Source of the DNA: Stutzerimonas stutzeri
GTDB taxonomy: Bacteria; Pseudomonadota; Gammaproteobacteria; Pseudomonadales; Pseudomonadaceae
NCBI RefSeq assembly: GCF_000952685.1
Contig: NZ_JYHV01000037.1
Span: 704,689 to 768,688, forward strand
DNA: 64,000 nt
Direction of reading: 5' to 3'
In this document: one piece after another, positions 8,730-18,044 of the stretch
Layout of the letters: every line of letters begins with the position of its first letter
Numbering within the stretch: the stretch's first letter is position 1
The notes under the pieces: generated by a model
What the model was told of the DNA's origin: nothing
Database searches by the model: none
The model's input: only the letters and a program-made list of their open reading frames with translations
Made by a program: the position numbers and the translations under genes

Positions 8730-9158
8730 TCAGTCCCAGACCTTACGTGCTTCACGCATGAAGATTTCAACGGTTTTCGGCCCGACGCCCTCGAATTCCG
8801 CCAGCCGCTTCTCCAGGTCCTTACGATCCTTGCTTTGCTGGTGAAGGTTACCGAGCTTGCCGCCGTATTCCTTGTTGAGCTTGTCGCACAGCTTTAGCAG
8901 GCGCTCAGCGGTCGACTCGTCGTAGCGCACGTAATGCCCCTCGCCGAGCATGTTCACCAGCGCCTGCCAGCTGCAATTGCAGAGTTTGCGGGGCGTGTCG
9001 CGCCCATGCTTTTCGACGATCACCCGATAGGCCTCGGCGGCGATGTCCTGCTGGATGCGCTTGCCGAACAGAAAGCTGGCAATGAACCATTTGAACAGCT
9101 CGCCTTCACCCTTCTCGATGTCGATACCGAGTTCCTTCGCACTGATTTCGCTGGCCAT
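8730..9158 (-). CDS. Helix-hairpin-helix protein related to endonuclease III-type DNA glycosylases
   Basis: 142 residues from the methionine of MASEISAKELG; longer readings lack a ribosome site. The C-terminal FEGVGPKTVEIFMREARKVW is a helix-hairpin-helix DNA-binding motif and the N-terminal half (FIASFLFGKRIQQDIA...) resembles the HhH-GPD helical fold. No Cys-rich iron-sulfur loop is present, so it is not a standard endonuclease III. Homologues are often labelled 'DNA methylase', with no methylase motif visible here. A DNA-binding or minor repair role is likely. Confidence 0.7.
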   Translation of the reverse strand: MASEISAKELGIDIEKGEGELFKWFIASFLFGKRIQQDIAAEAYRVIVEKHGRDTPRKLCNCSWQALVNMLGEGHYVRYDESTAERLLKLCDKLNKEYGGKLGNLHQQSKDRKDLEKRLAEFEGVGPKTVEIFMREARKVWD

Positions 9159-9527
9159 GCTGCACCTCGTCTGAAAGGGCGTCCCAATGCGACGCCTCGA
9201 TGCATGCCGGGGTTCCCATAGCGCCGGGTTGATAGGCGAAAATCCGCCGATCCCCATGCACCCATAGGCAGCTTTTCGCCCATAGACACAGCGGAAATAG
9301 ATCGACGCCGCGGGCCAGAGCCTTCGCCAGTGATGGCACAGCTCGTGCTATGTCTGTAGTGCCCGATGCGATCAACCACAAGAAAAGCCGCACAGCGCAC
9401 TCCCGCTTTCCAGCGAAAGCCATTCGTGTGTATCCGTCTTTTCTTGCCCGCTCGCAGCGCTATGGCTGCGGCTGATCGTCTATCGTCAGTTCTGCGAAAA
9501 CCAATAACAACGAAACGGAGAAACACA
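9159..9527. other. Intergenic leader of the TAXI-TRAP operon
   Basis: 369 bases without a credible gene. The left part is the promoter side of the divergent helix-hairpin-helix gene. The right part would be the leader of the TAXI binding-protein gene and holds a candidate sigma54 promoter (9334-9349) and an A-rich, Hfq/Crc-like stretch just before the ribosome site (about 9510-9527, AATAACAACGAAAC). Confidence 0.6.
9334..9349 (+). promoter_or_regulatory. Candidate sigma54 (RpoN) promoter
   Basis: TGGCAC, five bases, GTGCT: the GG and GC dinucleotides have the required 10-base spacing and the -24 element is perfect. It sits about 180 bases upstream of the TAXI binding-protein start. Motif match only. 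Confidence 0.4.
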
Positions 9528-10481
9528 ATGAGATTGACCAAACAACTCACCCTGCTGGCTGCCGCAGCGGCCTTTACCGCCAGCACCGCCGCGGTTGCCG
9601 CGCCGACCTTTATCAATATTCTGACTGGCGGCACCAGCGGTGTTTACTACCCGATCGGCGTAGCCATCTCCCAGCTGTACAGCAAAGGCATCGAAGGCTC
9701 GAAAACGTCCGTACAGGCCACCAAGGCTTCGGTGGAAAACCTCAACCTGTTGCAAGCCGGCCGCGGTGAGCTGGGCCTCGCGCTTGGTGACTCGGTGGCA
9801 GACGGCTGGAATGGTGTCGAAGACGCCGGCTTCAAGGCCCCGCTGAAAAAGCTGCGCGCCATCGGCGGCAGCTACCCGAACTACATCCAGATCGTTGCCA
9901 GCAAAGAGTCCGGCATCAAGACCCTGGCCGATCTCAAGGGTAAATCGCTGTCCGTCGGCGCACCGAAGTCCGGTACCGAGCTCAATGCTCGCGCCATCCT
10001 CAAGGCGGCAGGCCTGAGCTACGAGGACATCGGCAAGGTCGAATACCTGCCGTTCGCAGAGTCCGTGGAGCTGATCAAGAACCGTCAGCTCGATGCCACC
10101 CTGCAGTCCGCTGGTCTGGGCATGGCTGCGATCCGTGACCTGTCATCCACCATGCCGCTGAACTACGTCGAAATTCCGCAAGACGTCGTCACCAAGATCA
10201 ACAACCCGGCGTACCAGGCGGCCAACATCCCGGCGGGCACCTATGACGGCCAGGATGCTGACGTACCTACAGTGGCCATCACCAACATTCTGGTGACCCA
10301 TGAAGGCGTATCCGATGACGTGGCGTACCAAATGACCAAACTGCTGTTCGAGAACCTCGACCAGCTGACCAAGGCCCATTCGGCTGCCAAGGACATCAAG
10401 CTCGAAAACGCCACCAAGGCCCTGCCGATCCCGCTGCATCCGGGCGCCGAGCGCTACTACAAGGAAGCCGGCGTACTCTGA
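9528..10481 (+). CDS. TAXI-family TRAP transporter solute-binding protein
   Basis: 317 residues. A Sec signal peptide (cleavage likely after AAVAA, near residue 25) leads into FINILTGGTSGVYYPIG, the diagnostic opening of TAXI binding proteins, and a glutamate/substrate-binding-like two-lobe fold. It captures an organic substrate in the periplasm and delivers it to the fused permease downstream. The ATG at 9528 has a CGGAG site; an upstream in-frame start would put 54 residues before the signal peptide. Substrate unknown; TAXI systems in the literature mostly carry glutamate or other amino/organic acids. Confidence 0.93.
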   Translation: MRLTKQLTLLAAAAAFTASTAAVAAPTFINILTGGTSGVYYPIGVAISQLYSKGIEGSKTSVQATKASVENLNLLQAGRGELGLALGDSVADGWNGVEDAGFKAPLKKLRAIGGSYPNYIQIVASKESGIKTLADLKGKSLSVGAPKSGTELNARAILKAAGLSYEDIGKVEYLPFAESVELIKNRQLDATLQSAGLGMAAIRDLSSTMPLNYVEIPQDVVTKINNPAYQAANIPAGTYDGQDADVPTVAITNILVTHEGVSDDVAYQMTKLLFENLDQLTKAHSAAKDIKLENATKALPIPLHPGAERYYKEAGVL

Positions 10482-10490
10482 GTACGCCGA

Positions 10491-10549
10491 GGAGCGGCAA
10501 ACGCCGCTCCGACTCCGGCTGGCGAGTGCATCCCCGCACTCGCTGCCGG
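10491..10549 (+). promoter_or_regulatory. Two tandem hairpins between TAXI binding-protein and permease genes
   Basis: Stem 1: 10491-10498 with 10503-10510 (8 bp, 4-base loop). Stem 2: 10522-10529 with 10536-10543 (8 bp), extended by an outer CCGGC/GCCGG pair (10515-10519 and 10545-10549). There is no T-run, so full termination is unlikely. Such hairpins usually protect the upstream mRNA, giving more binding protein than permease. Confidence 0.7.
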
Positions 10550-10654
10550 CATCCCAAACGATCTTTGCAGAGGTGCTAGTAAAACCAGCGTGTGTTCACG
10601 GCAGGTTTTGTTAGCGGCTCTACGCGACCACGCTTTATCAGCTCGAGGCATTTC

Positions 10655-12688
10655 ATGAGCGAATTACAACAAGAGCAAGGCCTGGGCGGCAGCCCTGCCG
10701 AGTGGCCCAAGGCGCTGTTCTATGTCGCCCTGCTGTTTTCCATCTACCAGATCACCATGGCGGCGTTTCATCCGGTGTCGAGTCAGGTACTGCGGGCGGG
10801 GCACGTCGGTTTCTTGCTGATGATTGTCTTCCTGAGCTTCCCTGCCCATGGCAAAGGTCGCCCCTGGCAACCCCTGGCCTGGGTGCTCGCGCTGGCCGGC
10901 ATGGGTACGGCGTTTTATCAGTGGTATTTCGAAGGCGACCTGATTCAGCGTTCCGGTGATCTGACGACCTTCGACTTCGCTGTCGGGGTGGTGCTCATCG
11001 TCATGGTCTTCGAGGCCGCGCGCCGTGTGATGGGCATCGCACTGCCCATCATCTGCGCGACGTTCCTCGCCTATGGTCTGCTGGGTGAATACCTGCCCGG
11101 CGACCTTGCACACCGCGGTTATGGTTTCGACCAACTGGTCAATCAGCTGGCATTTGGCACCGAGGGCCTATACGGAACACCGACCTACGTGTCGGCCACC
11201 TATATCTTCCTGTTCATCCTGTTCGGTGCCTTCCTAGAGCAGGCTGGCATGATCAAGCTGTTCACCGATTTCGCCATGGGCCTGTTCGGCCACAAGCTCG
11301 GCGGCCCGGCGAAGGTGTCGGTGGTGTCGTCAGCCTTGATGGGCACCATCACCGGCTCGGGCGTGGCCAACGTGGTCACCACCGGCCAGTTCACCATCCC
11401 GCTGATGAAGCGCTTTGGTTACCGCGCCGCGTTTGCCGGCGGTGTCGAGGCGACGGCGAGCATGGGCAGCCAGATGATGCCGCCCGTGATGGGCGCCGTA
11501 GCCTTCATCATGGCCGAGACGATCAACGTGCCCTTCGTCGAAGTGGCCAAGGCCGCCCTGATTCCGGCGCTGCTGTATTTCGGCTCGACGTTCTGGATGG
11601 TGCATCTGGAAGCCAAACGCGCCGACCTCAAGGGTCTCCCGAAAGATCAGTGCCCCAGCGCCATGGCGGCTGTGAAAGAACGCTGGTACCTGCTGATTCC
11701 GCTGCTGGTGCTGGTCTGGCTGCTGTTCTCCGGCCGCACGCCCATGTTCGCCGGGATTATCGGCCTGTCGCTGACCGCCATCGTGATCCTCGGCTCGGCG
11801 ATCATTCTGAAGGTTTCCTCGTTCGGCTTGCGAATCGCCTTCTGGATCGCCCTGGGGCTGCTCTGCGCAGGATTCTTCCAGATGGGCATCGGAGTGATCT
11901 TCGGGGTCATCGCGGCACTGGTGGCGACCTGCTGGTTCATCAAGGGTGGCCGCGACACGCTGCGGGTATGTCTGCATGCGCTGGTCGAAGGCGCCCGTCA
12001 TGCGGTCCCGGTCGGTATCGCCTGTGCCCTGGTGGGCGTGATCATCGGCGTGGTTTCACTGACCGGTGTGGCCTCGACCTTCGCCGGTTACATCCTCGCG
12101 GTTGGCCAGGACAACCTGTTCCTCTCCCTGCTCCTGACAATGCTGACCTGTCTGGTTCTGGGGATGGGCATCCCGACGATCCCCAACTACATCATCACCA
12201 GCTCGATCGCCGCGCCAGCGCTGCTGGATCTCGGGGTACCGCTGATCGTCTCGCATATGTTCGTGTTCTACTTCGGCATCCTTGCCGATCTCACCCCGCC
12301 CGTGGCGCTGGCGTGCTTTGCCGCTGCGCCGATTGCCAAGGAGACCGGGCTGAAAATCAGCATGTGGGCCGTACGGATCGCCATCGCGGGATTCGTGGTG
12401 CCATTCATGGCGGTCTACAACCCGGCGCTGATGCTGCAGGGCGACAGCCTCTGGATGACTGCGTACATGCTGTTCAAGGCCGCATTCGCCATCGGTCTCT
12501 GGGGTATCGCCTCGATCGGCTATCTGCAGCGTCCGCTGGCCTGGTGGGAACGCGTGCTTGGATTTGCCGCAGGTGCGACGCTGATCATGGCCATGCCGAT
12601 CACCGATGAAATTGGCTTCGCCATCGGCGCGCTGCTGCTGGCACAGCACATCGTCCGGGCCCGCCGCGCCGGACCGGCGCTGGCGTGA
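10655..12688 (+). CDS. TAXI-type TRAP transporter, fused permease (small + large subunits)
   Basis: 677 residues, with both permease parts in one chain: about four N-terminal membrane helices (residues 15-160) then a DctM-like region. Motifs such as GTITGSGVANVVTTGQFTIP and GMGIPTIPNYIITSSIAAP are typical. The ATG at 10655 has GAGG 7 bases before it; a longer in-frame reading starts in the hairpin region and is rejected. It works with the binding protein at 9528-10481. Its stop overlaps the next gene's GTG start by 4 bases. Confidence 0.94.
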   Translation: MSELQQEQGLGGSPAEWPKALFYVALLFSIYQITMAAFHPVSSQVLRAGHVGFLLMIVFLSFPAHGKGRPWQPLAWVLALAGMGTAFYQWYFEGDLIQRSGDLTTFDFAVGVVLIVMVFEAARRVMGIALPIICATFLAYGLLGEYLPGDLAHRGYGFDQLVNQLAFGTEGLYGTPTYVSATYIFLFILFGAFLEQAGMIKLFTDFAMGLFGHKLGGPAKVSVVSSALMGTITGSGVANVVTTGQFTIPLMKRFGYRAAFAGGVEATASMGSQMMPPVMGAVAFIMAETINVPFVEVAKAALIPALLYFGSTFWMVHLEAKRADLKGLPKDQCPSAMAAVKERWYLLIPLLVLVWLLFSGRTPMFAGIIGLSLTAIVILGSAIILKVSSFGLRIAFWIALGLLCAGFFQMGIGVIFGVIAALVATCWFIKGGRDTLRVCLHALVEGARHAVPVGIACALVGVIIGVVSLTGVASTFAGYILAVGQDNLFLSLLLTMLTCLVLGMGIPTIPNYIITSSIAAPALLDLGVPLIVSHMFVFYFGILADLTPPVALACFAAAPIAKETGLKISMWAVRIAIAGFVVPFMAVYNPALMLQGDSLWMTAYMLFKAAFAIGLWGIASIGYLQRPLAWWERVLGFAAGATLIMAMPITDEIGFAIGALLLAQHIVRARRAGPALA

Positions 12689-13086
12689 TCGGACTCTGCC
12701 TGGGCTTGGCCGGGGTGGTGTGGGCACAGGTGCCCACAGCCGACTTCACCCTGGCCTGGACCCATACGATCGAGAAGATCCGCTGGGAAGAAGATTACCG
12801 CGTGACACCGGACGGGCTGCTGCTCGGCGAAGCGCGGGTCAAGGGTTCAGGTGCCGGAATGGAGATTCCGGATAACGCCGAACTGCGTGACGGGGCCTGG
12901 CACTACCAGCGCCAGATGCCACCGTTACAACCGCTGCGTGTGGGGCGAACCCCCGAAGCAGGGGACTACCAACTGTGTTTCGACCAGCGTTGCCACGCGG
13001 TGAGCGAATGGCTCGGCCCGCCAAAAGCGGACCAGCCCGCGCTGGAACTTTGGAGTTGCGCCGCGCAAGCGGACGGCTCCACCTAA
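12685..13086 (+). CDS. DUF1850 domain protein of the TAXI-TRAP operon
   Basis: 133 residues with a GTG start fused to the permease stop (GTGA). A short N-terminal hydrophobic segment precedes the DUF1850-like region (FTLAWTHTIEKIRWEEDYRV, GAGMEIPDNAEL). DUF1850 proteins are regularly found beside TAXI fused permeases and are presumed accessory factors in the cell envelope; no activity is known. Two cysteines near the C-terminus (CFDQRC) could form a disulfide. Confidence 0.85.
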   Translation: MIGLCLGLAGVVWAQVPTADFTLAWTHTIEKIRWEEDYRVTPDGLLLGEARVKGSGAGMEIPDNAELRDGAWHYQRQMPPLQPLRVGRTPEAGDYQLCFDQRCHAVSEWLGPPKADQPALELWSCAAQADGST

Positions 13087-13130
13087 TTCTGTGTCAGGCT
13101 TCGCCTCGTTCGGGGCGCGTACAACGCCCT

Positions 13131-13223
13131 GGCGGATCGGTGAAGCGTGATCCGCCCTACGTTAGCTGGAGGCCTGCCGCGCTCGGGATCACGTCACGGT
13201 AGATCGGTGAAGCGAGATCCACC
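13131..13223. repeat. Pair of REP-like palindromic units
   Basis: Unit 1 (13131-13156): 8-bp arms GGCGGATC / GATCCGCC, 10-base loop, then CCTACGTT. Unit 2 (13198-13223): GGTAGATC / GATCCACC with one mismatch, near-identical loop GGTGAAGCG, again followed by CCTACGTT. They lie 67 bases apart in the same orientation, between two converging genes, the usual place for REP elements. Confidence 0.75.
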
Positions 13224-13252
13224 CTACGTTGACTCAGCGCCGAAGGCGTTCA

Positions 13253-14437
13253 TCAGATCGCGTGCAATGCCTCGTTGCGCTTGCTGGCCGCTACGTACCT
13301 GGCGCGCCGTTTGCGCCACCAGATCACCACGCCGGTCACTGAGAGCACGGCGATCGCTATGCCCAATACCGCGATCAAAATGCGTCCGGGCAAGCCGAGA
13401 ATCCGTCCGCCATGGATCGCCGGCTGCAGCATGTGGAACTGCTCGCCCAGCGTGCCCTGCCCCGGTATTTCCTGCCCCAGCAACTGCGTGCCATCACTGC
13501 CATGAAAGAACAGCCAGGCGTTGCCCTGATCGCTGTCGTGATCACCGAAACCGGCCCCGTAGAAGTTGTACTCGAAGCTGTAATACAGCTCGCCGATGGG
13601 CTCGCTCAGGCCCAACTCGGCGGCATGCTGCATGGCGAAGTCATAGGCCCGATGAAAGTCGTACTGAGTCACGCCCAGCTCTTCCTTTGGCAACTTGCCG
13701 CGCGCCGCGTAGACGCTCGGCTCCACCTTCGATACCAGCGACACCACCGGTTTGAAGACCTGTTCGGGCAGGTTCATCGCAATGCTGCTGACCGCCACCG
13801 GCGTGAGCAACAACCACAACCAAAGGCCGCCGGCGCGATGCACATCATGGTTGAGGCGCTGCCGCTTGATTTTCCAGGCCGTCCACCACTTGCCGAAGAA
13901 CGGCCGCCCGCGAGGGAAGGTCAGCAGCAGTGAGACGAAGCAGTCGAGGGTCCAGAAGATGGCAACGAGCCCCATCAACCAAAGTCCCCAGTTGCCCGGC
14001 AGCGACAGGTTGTAGTGAAACTCCAGCAGGAACGGCACGAAATTCTGCCGCGAGAAACAGCACTCGCCCCAATAGCGCGTGCCGACCTGCTCACCGGTCA
14101 CCGCGTCGAGATAATGCACCACCGGCTGCTCTTCGAATGGCTTGCCGGTCGCCGGGTCGTTGCGCGGCACCAACGCCATCAGCGCGGCGTGCCCCGGTTC
14201 ATCCGGGAATTCCATGTACCAGACCTGCATCCGCGGGTTCGCCCGTTCGACACGATCGACCAGCGTGCCCGGGGCCAGCACCGGACCACGGCTCTCAGTG
14301 TGATAGAACTCCGGATTCAGCCACTCGTCCAGCTCATGGTGAAAGGCTAGAACGCTGCCGGTGATGCCGGCGAGAAAAAGGAACAGCGCCGTGGCCAGGC
14401 CGATGTAGCGGTGCAGAAGAACGAGTATGGAGCGCAT
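13253..14437 (-). CDS. PepSY-domain membrane protein (PiuB-like, iron-associated)
   Basis: 394 residues. An N-terminal membrane helix starts directly (MRSILVLLHRYIGLATALFL), with further helices near residues 135-165, 185-210 and 350-375, the layout of PepSY-associated TM proteins. Conserved His-containing segments include LAFHHELDEWLNPEFY. The family is linked to siderophore uptake and may reduce ferric-siderophore complexes or process them at the inner membrane. It follows the receptor gene in the same direction, with a terminator-like hairpin between. Confidence 0.88.
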   Translation of the reverse strand: MRSILVLLHRYIGLATALFLFLAGITGSVLAFHHELDEWLNPEFYHTESRGPVLAPGTLVDRVERANPRMQVWYMEFPDEPGHAALMALVPRNDPATGKPFEEQPVVHYLDAVTGEQVGTRYWGECCFSRQNFVPFLLEFHYNLSLPGNWGLWLMGLVAIFWTLDCFVSLLLTFPRGRPFFGKWWTAWKIKRQRLNHDVHRAGGLWLWLLLTPVAVSSIAMNLPEQVFKPVVSLVSKVEPSVYAARGKLPKEELGVTQYDFHRAYDFAMQHAAELGLSEPIGELYYSFEYNFYGAGFGDHDSDQGNAWLFFHGSDGTQLLGQEIPGQGTLGEQFHMLQPAIHGGRILGLPGRILIAVLGIAIAVLSVTGVVIWWRKRRARYVAASKRNEALHAI

Positions 14438-14462
14438 CGTCGGTTCCCTTCTTGCAGATAGC

Positions 14463-14492
14463 AAAAAGCCGCCGGCCTTTTGAGCCAGCGGC
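14463..14492 (-). terminator. Terminator between siderophore receptor and PepSY gene
   Basis: On the minus strand a 9-bp stem (14484-14492 with 14468-14476, one wobble pair) with a 7-base loop is followed by five T residues (14467-14463). It would end or reduce transcription after the receptor. Confidence 0.75.
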
Positions 14493-14505
14493 GCGAATGC
14501 CCGTT

Positions 14506-16980
14506 TCAGAAGTCGTAGGTCAGAGTGGCCATCACGTTGCGCTCTTCACCGTAGTAACACTGGTTAAGGCTGTTGCAAGCCGCAACGTACTTTTCATCGG
14601 TAAGGTTGTTCAAATTCAGGCGTACACCCACGCCATCCACCCCGACGCGGGACATGTCGTAGCTGAGCATGGCGTCATAGAGCGTGTAGGAAGGAATACG
14701 CAACGTGTTCTCCGCATCCGCCCAGCTTTTGCCGAAGTAACGCACGCCACCGCCGATTTGCAGGCCGGCGATAAGCCCCTTATCGAAGGTATAGTCCGTC
14801 CACAGCGACGCCATGTTGCGCGCCACCGCGTTGGGCGTGTTGCCACGGTTATTAATGCCGGCCGTACCGATGTAGTCCTTGCTGTACTCGACATCCATGT
14901 AGGTGTAGCTGGCCAGCACGTTGACGTTTTCCAGCGGGTTCAAACGCGCTTCCAGCTCCACGCCACGAGAGGTGATTTCGCCAACGGAGCGGAAAAAGTT
15001 CTCGTTGGAATCCTTGCTCGACAGATTGGATTGCTTCAGGTCGAACAGCGAAATCGTATAAAGGTCATCGGTGCCGAGAGGTTGGTATTTCAGCCCGAGC
15101 TCTACCTGTTCGCCTTCGGTGGGGTCGAGCAAGGTGATGTCGTAGGCGCTGCCATCGTAGTTATAGGCGCCGGTGGCGTTGGGATTGAACGACTCGGAAT
15201 AACTGATGTAGGGGGACAATCCGTTGTCGAAGGCATAGAGCACCCCGACGCGTCCGGTGAACTGTTCGAGCTTGGACTGATCGGACTGATCGCCGTAGAT
15301 CGATTCGGTCTGATCGAAAGAGACGTCGACCCAATCCTGCCGCGCCCCTAGCGAGAATCGCCAATTACCCAGGCTGATTAGATCCTGCACATAGAGCCCG
15401 GTCTGCTCCAGCTCACGCAATTCATCGTACTGGTGATAGAAGGTTGGGCTACCGGCGCTGACGCTGCCGGTGTAGGGGTTGATTTTGCTCAGCCCATTAC
15501 CGGCGTCGTAGTCGACCTTGGCCTTGCGACGCTGATAGTCCAGGCCCGTTACCAGCGTATGACTGAGCGCGCCGGTATCGAAGAGAAACTGCAATTGGTT
15601 ATCGATGGTCCAAGCATGCAGGACTTCGTCGGCACCGGTGTAGTAGCGCACCAATTCATCTGCAGTGGCATAGCCGTACTGGTAGACCTGCCCGGATTCC
15701 ACCGTCGAATCGAGATATTGGAAATTCTGACGGGCCGACACCACGTCGTTGAAGCGATGCTCCAACTGATAGCCGATCATCTGCTGGTCGCGCTCAAACT
15801 TTTCGTAGTCTTCGTCGCCTTCGAAGAAGCTGCGCGAGATGCGTTGCCCATTGTGCGAGGTGATGGTTCCGTCTGCCGGCAATCCGCCATGGTAGCCGCT
15901 CTCGGGATCACGCTGGAGCATGGCCAGCAAGGTCAGGCGTGTGTCCTCAGTGAAGTCGATGCTCAGCGATGGCATCACTGCGTAGCGCTTTTCCTCGACT
16001 CCATCGACCTGGTTGTCGGCGTCCTTGACGACCCCGACGAGCCGATAAGCGATCCGCTCATCATCCAGCGGACCGGTAAGGTCGAAAGCGGCCTGCTTGT
16101 TGTCTTCGCTGCCATAGGACAGTTGAATCTGACGGCTGCCTTCGTATTGCGGCTTCTTGCTGGTCATCGCCACCAGCCCGCCGGGAAGACTGCGCCCGTA
16201 GAGCACCGATGAAGGTCCCTTGAGAATGTCGATGCGCTCGATGAAATATGGATCGACTTGCAGGCTGCTGTAGGTGCCGCTATCACCCAGCAGCTTCTGG
16301 CCGTCGAGGTAGAGGTTATCCACCGAGCCATCGGTGATACCCCGCATGGCGACATAATCGTAGCGGGTAGTGGCGCCATAAGGCGTACTCATCAATCCCG
16401 GCGTGTAGCGAACCGCCTGAGCGATCGATCGAGAGCCCTGATCTTCGATCTGCTGGCGAGTAACCACCGAAACGGTCTGAGAGGTTTCGGCCAGCGGCAT
16501 GCTCGTCTTCGTCGCCACGCTGCTGTGCGTGGCGTTGTAGCCTTCCATCTCGCCCAAGGCGTTACCCAGCGCAAAGCCCTCGACCACCATGGGCTTCAGT
16601 TCGACGGTGCCGGTCTGCTCAGGACGCGGCGCCAGCGAATAGGTGCCGCGCCCGCGCACCGCCTGCAACCCGCTGCCCTGGAGCAGCGCCGCGAAGCCGT
16701 CCTCGATACCGTATTGGCCTTGCAGGCCGCTCGATTGCCGCCCTTCGATCAGTCGGGCATCGACCGACAGCATGACCCCGGCTTCGCCGGCAAAGCGACT
16801 AAGGGCGCTGGACAGCGAGCCCCTGGGAATGTCGTAACCGCGCACCGACTGCTGACTGGTGGACTGCGCCAAGGCCATCGGCGAAGTGGCGAGCGCCGCC
16901 AGAGGCAGGCAGAGCATGGCGGCACGAACGGCCTGGGCAAGCGTACTGGAGCGGCGGAACGGAAGAACGATGGAGCGCAT
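14506..16980 (-). CDS. TonB-dependent siderophore receptor with N-terminal signalling (STN) domain
   Basis: 824 residues. Order: signal peptide (1-38), STN signalling domain (about 45-115, YDIPRGSLSSALSRFAGEAG), plug domain (about 145-270, with ETSQTVSVVTRQQIEDQG and the DILKGPSSVLYGR motif), then a beta-barrel ending in the terminal aromatic YDF. The two cysteines near the end (AACNSLNQCYYGEERNV) resemble the FoxA/FhuA hydroxamate-receptor class, so a ferrioxamine- or ferrichrome-type ligand is possible. The STN domain talks to the FecR-like protein encoded upstream, so ligand uptake should induce this gene. Confidence 0.94.
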   Translation of the reverse strand: MRSIVLPFRRSSTLAQAVRAAMLCLPLAALATSPMALAQSTSQQSVRGYDIPRGSLSSALSRFAGEAGVMLSVDARLIEGRQSSGLQGQYGIEDGFAALLQGSGLQAVRGRGTYSLAPRPEQTGTVELKPMVVEGFALGNALGEMEGYNATHSSVATKTSMPLAETSQTVSVVTRQQIEDQGSRSIAQAVRYTPGLMSTPYGATTRYDYVAMRGITDGSVDNLYLDGQKLLGDSGTYSSLQVDPYFIERIDILKGPSSVLYGRSLPGGLVAMTSKKPQYEGSRQIQLSYGSEDNKQAAFDLTGPLDDERIAYRLVGVVKDADNQVDGVEEKRYAVMPSLSIDFTEDTRLTLLAMLQRDPESGYHGGLPADGTITSHNGQRISRSFFEGDEDYEKFERDQQMIGYQLEHRFNDVVSARQNFQYLDSTVESGQVYQYGYATADELVRYYTGADEVLHAWTIDNQLQFLFDTGALSHTLVTGLDYQRRKAKVDYDAGNGLSKINPYTGSVSAGSPTFYHQYDELRELEQTGLYVQDLISLGNWRFSLGARQDWVDVSFDQTESIYGDQSDQSKLEQFTGRVGVLYAFDNGLSPYISYSESFNPNATGAYNYDGSAYDITLLDPTEGEQVELGLKYQPLGTDDLYTISLFDLKQSNLSSKDSNENFFRSVGEITSRGVELEARLNPLENVNVLASYTYMDVEYSKDYIGTAGINNRGNTPNAVARNMASLWTDYTFDKGLIAGLQIGGGVRYFGKSWADAENTLRIPSYTLYDAMLSYDMSRVGVDGVGVRLNLNNLTDEKYVAACNSLNQCYYGEERNVMATLTYDF

Positions 16981-17084
16981 GAGTCATCCTTTTTGCGAAA
17001 GGCAAAATCGTGATCGTTGCCGTTAAGCCCCGTGACATCGCAAAAAGGGAACTGCAGATACGAATTTTTTGCATTCGTGTTTAA

Positions 17085-18044
17085 TCAGGAGCTGGAACGC
17101 TGTTCCGCAGGTTCGAGGTTCACCCACCAAGGCAGCCGGCGATTGATGCGAAGCGCCAGGGTGTCCGCCAACACGTCCAGCACTCGATCGGTGTCCGCCA
17201 GGGGATAGGCGCCCACCACGCGCAAGCCCGCTACACGCGGATCGCAACCGAGATAGCCCTGGCGATAACGCGCCAGCTCGGCGACGAACGCGTCGAGGCG
17301 CAGGTTATCGGCCACCAGAACACCATTGGTCCAGGACTGCCGGCCCGCCTGCACGGAACGTTCGGGTTCGATGTGACGGCTGTCGAAAGCGACTTGCTGG
17401 CCGCTCATGACGGTACGCGCCCCCCCCTGCCCGCTGGGCATGACTTCGACCGTGCCGTCGAACACACTGAGCTGGGAGCTGCCGTCACGTTGCAATACCG
17501 AAAACCGGGTGACGCCATGCGCCCGTAACCTGCCTTCGGCCGTTTGCAGCACCAGCGGACGAGGCTCGGCGGCCGCCTGCATCAGCAATTCGCCGCGGTA
17601 CAACGAGAGCTGACGGGAGCGCTCTTCGAAGACGACATCCACCGCGCTGTCGGTATTCAGCCACAGCCGCGAGCCATCATCCAGGCGCCAGTTGCGCACC
17701 TCTCCAACAGCCGTGCGCTGGTCCGCCGCCCAGCTTCGCCAAGGCACCGCGCCCGTGGCCAGGGCCAGCGCGCCGCCTCCGCAAAGAATCGACAGGGTTT
17801 TCAGCGCCTGTCGCCGAGTTGGCTGTCCCGAGCGCAATAAAGCCGTCGCCGCGGGGCTGAACGGATCGCCGGCCAAGGGCTCCAGACATCCGCTGATCCG
17901 CTCCACCCGCTGCCAGGCCCGGGCATGTTCCGGCGTCGAGAGCCAGGCGCGCCAGGCCTCGCGATCAGCCTCGCTGACCGAATCGGACTGCAGCACCGCG
18001 AACCACTGCGCCGCCGCTTGCAGCACCTGATAGTCGAGGCTCAT
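17085..18044 (-). CDS. FecR-family transmembrane anti-sigma factor/regulator
   Basis: 319 residues. The N-terminal cytoplasmic DUF4880 part (AAAQWFAVLQSD... WRAWLSTPEHARAW) binds the sigma factor. A single membrane segment lies near residues 82-100 (TLSILCGGGALALATGAVP), and the periplasmic FecR domain (about 110-210) and C-terminal STN-like domain face the receptor. The ATG at 18044 overlaps the sigma-factor stop (ATGA). Confidence 0.93.
   Translation of the reverse strand: MSLDYQVLQAAAQWFAVLQSDSVSEADREAWRAWLSTPEHARAWQRVERISGCLEPLAGDPFSPAATALLRSGQPTRRQALKTLSILCGGGALALATGAVPWRSWAADQRTAVGEVRNWRLDDGSRLWLNTDSAVDVVFEERSRQLSLYRGELLMQAAAEPRPLVLQTAEGRLRAHGVTRFSVLQRDGSSQLSVFDGTVEVMPSGQGGARTVMSGQQVAFDSRHIEPERSVQAGRQSWTNGVLVADNLRLDAFVAELARYRQGYLGCDPRVAGLRVVGAYPLADTDRVLDVLADTLALRINRRLPWWVNLEPAEQRSSS

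Noticed and set aside
14452..15351. Long plus-strand open frame of 299 codons opposite the siderophore receptor
   Set aside because: It is the complement of a clear TonB receptor frame, lacks any recognisable motif, and similar shadows occur opposite most genes in this GC-rich DNA.
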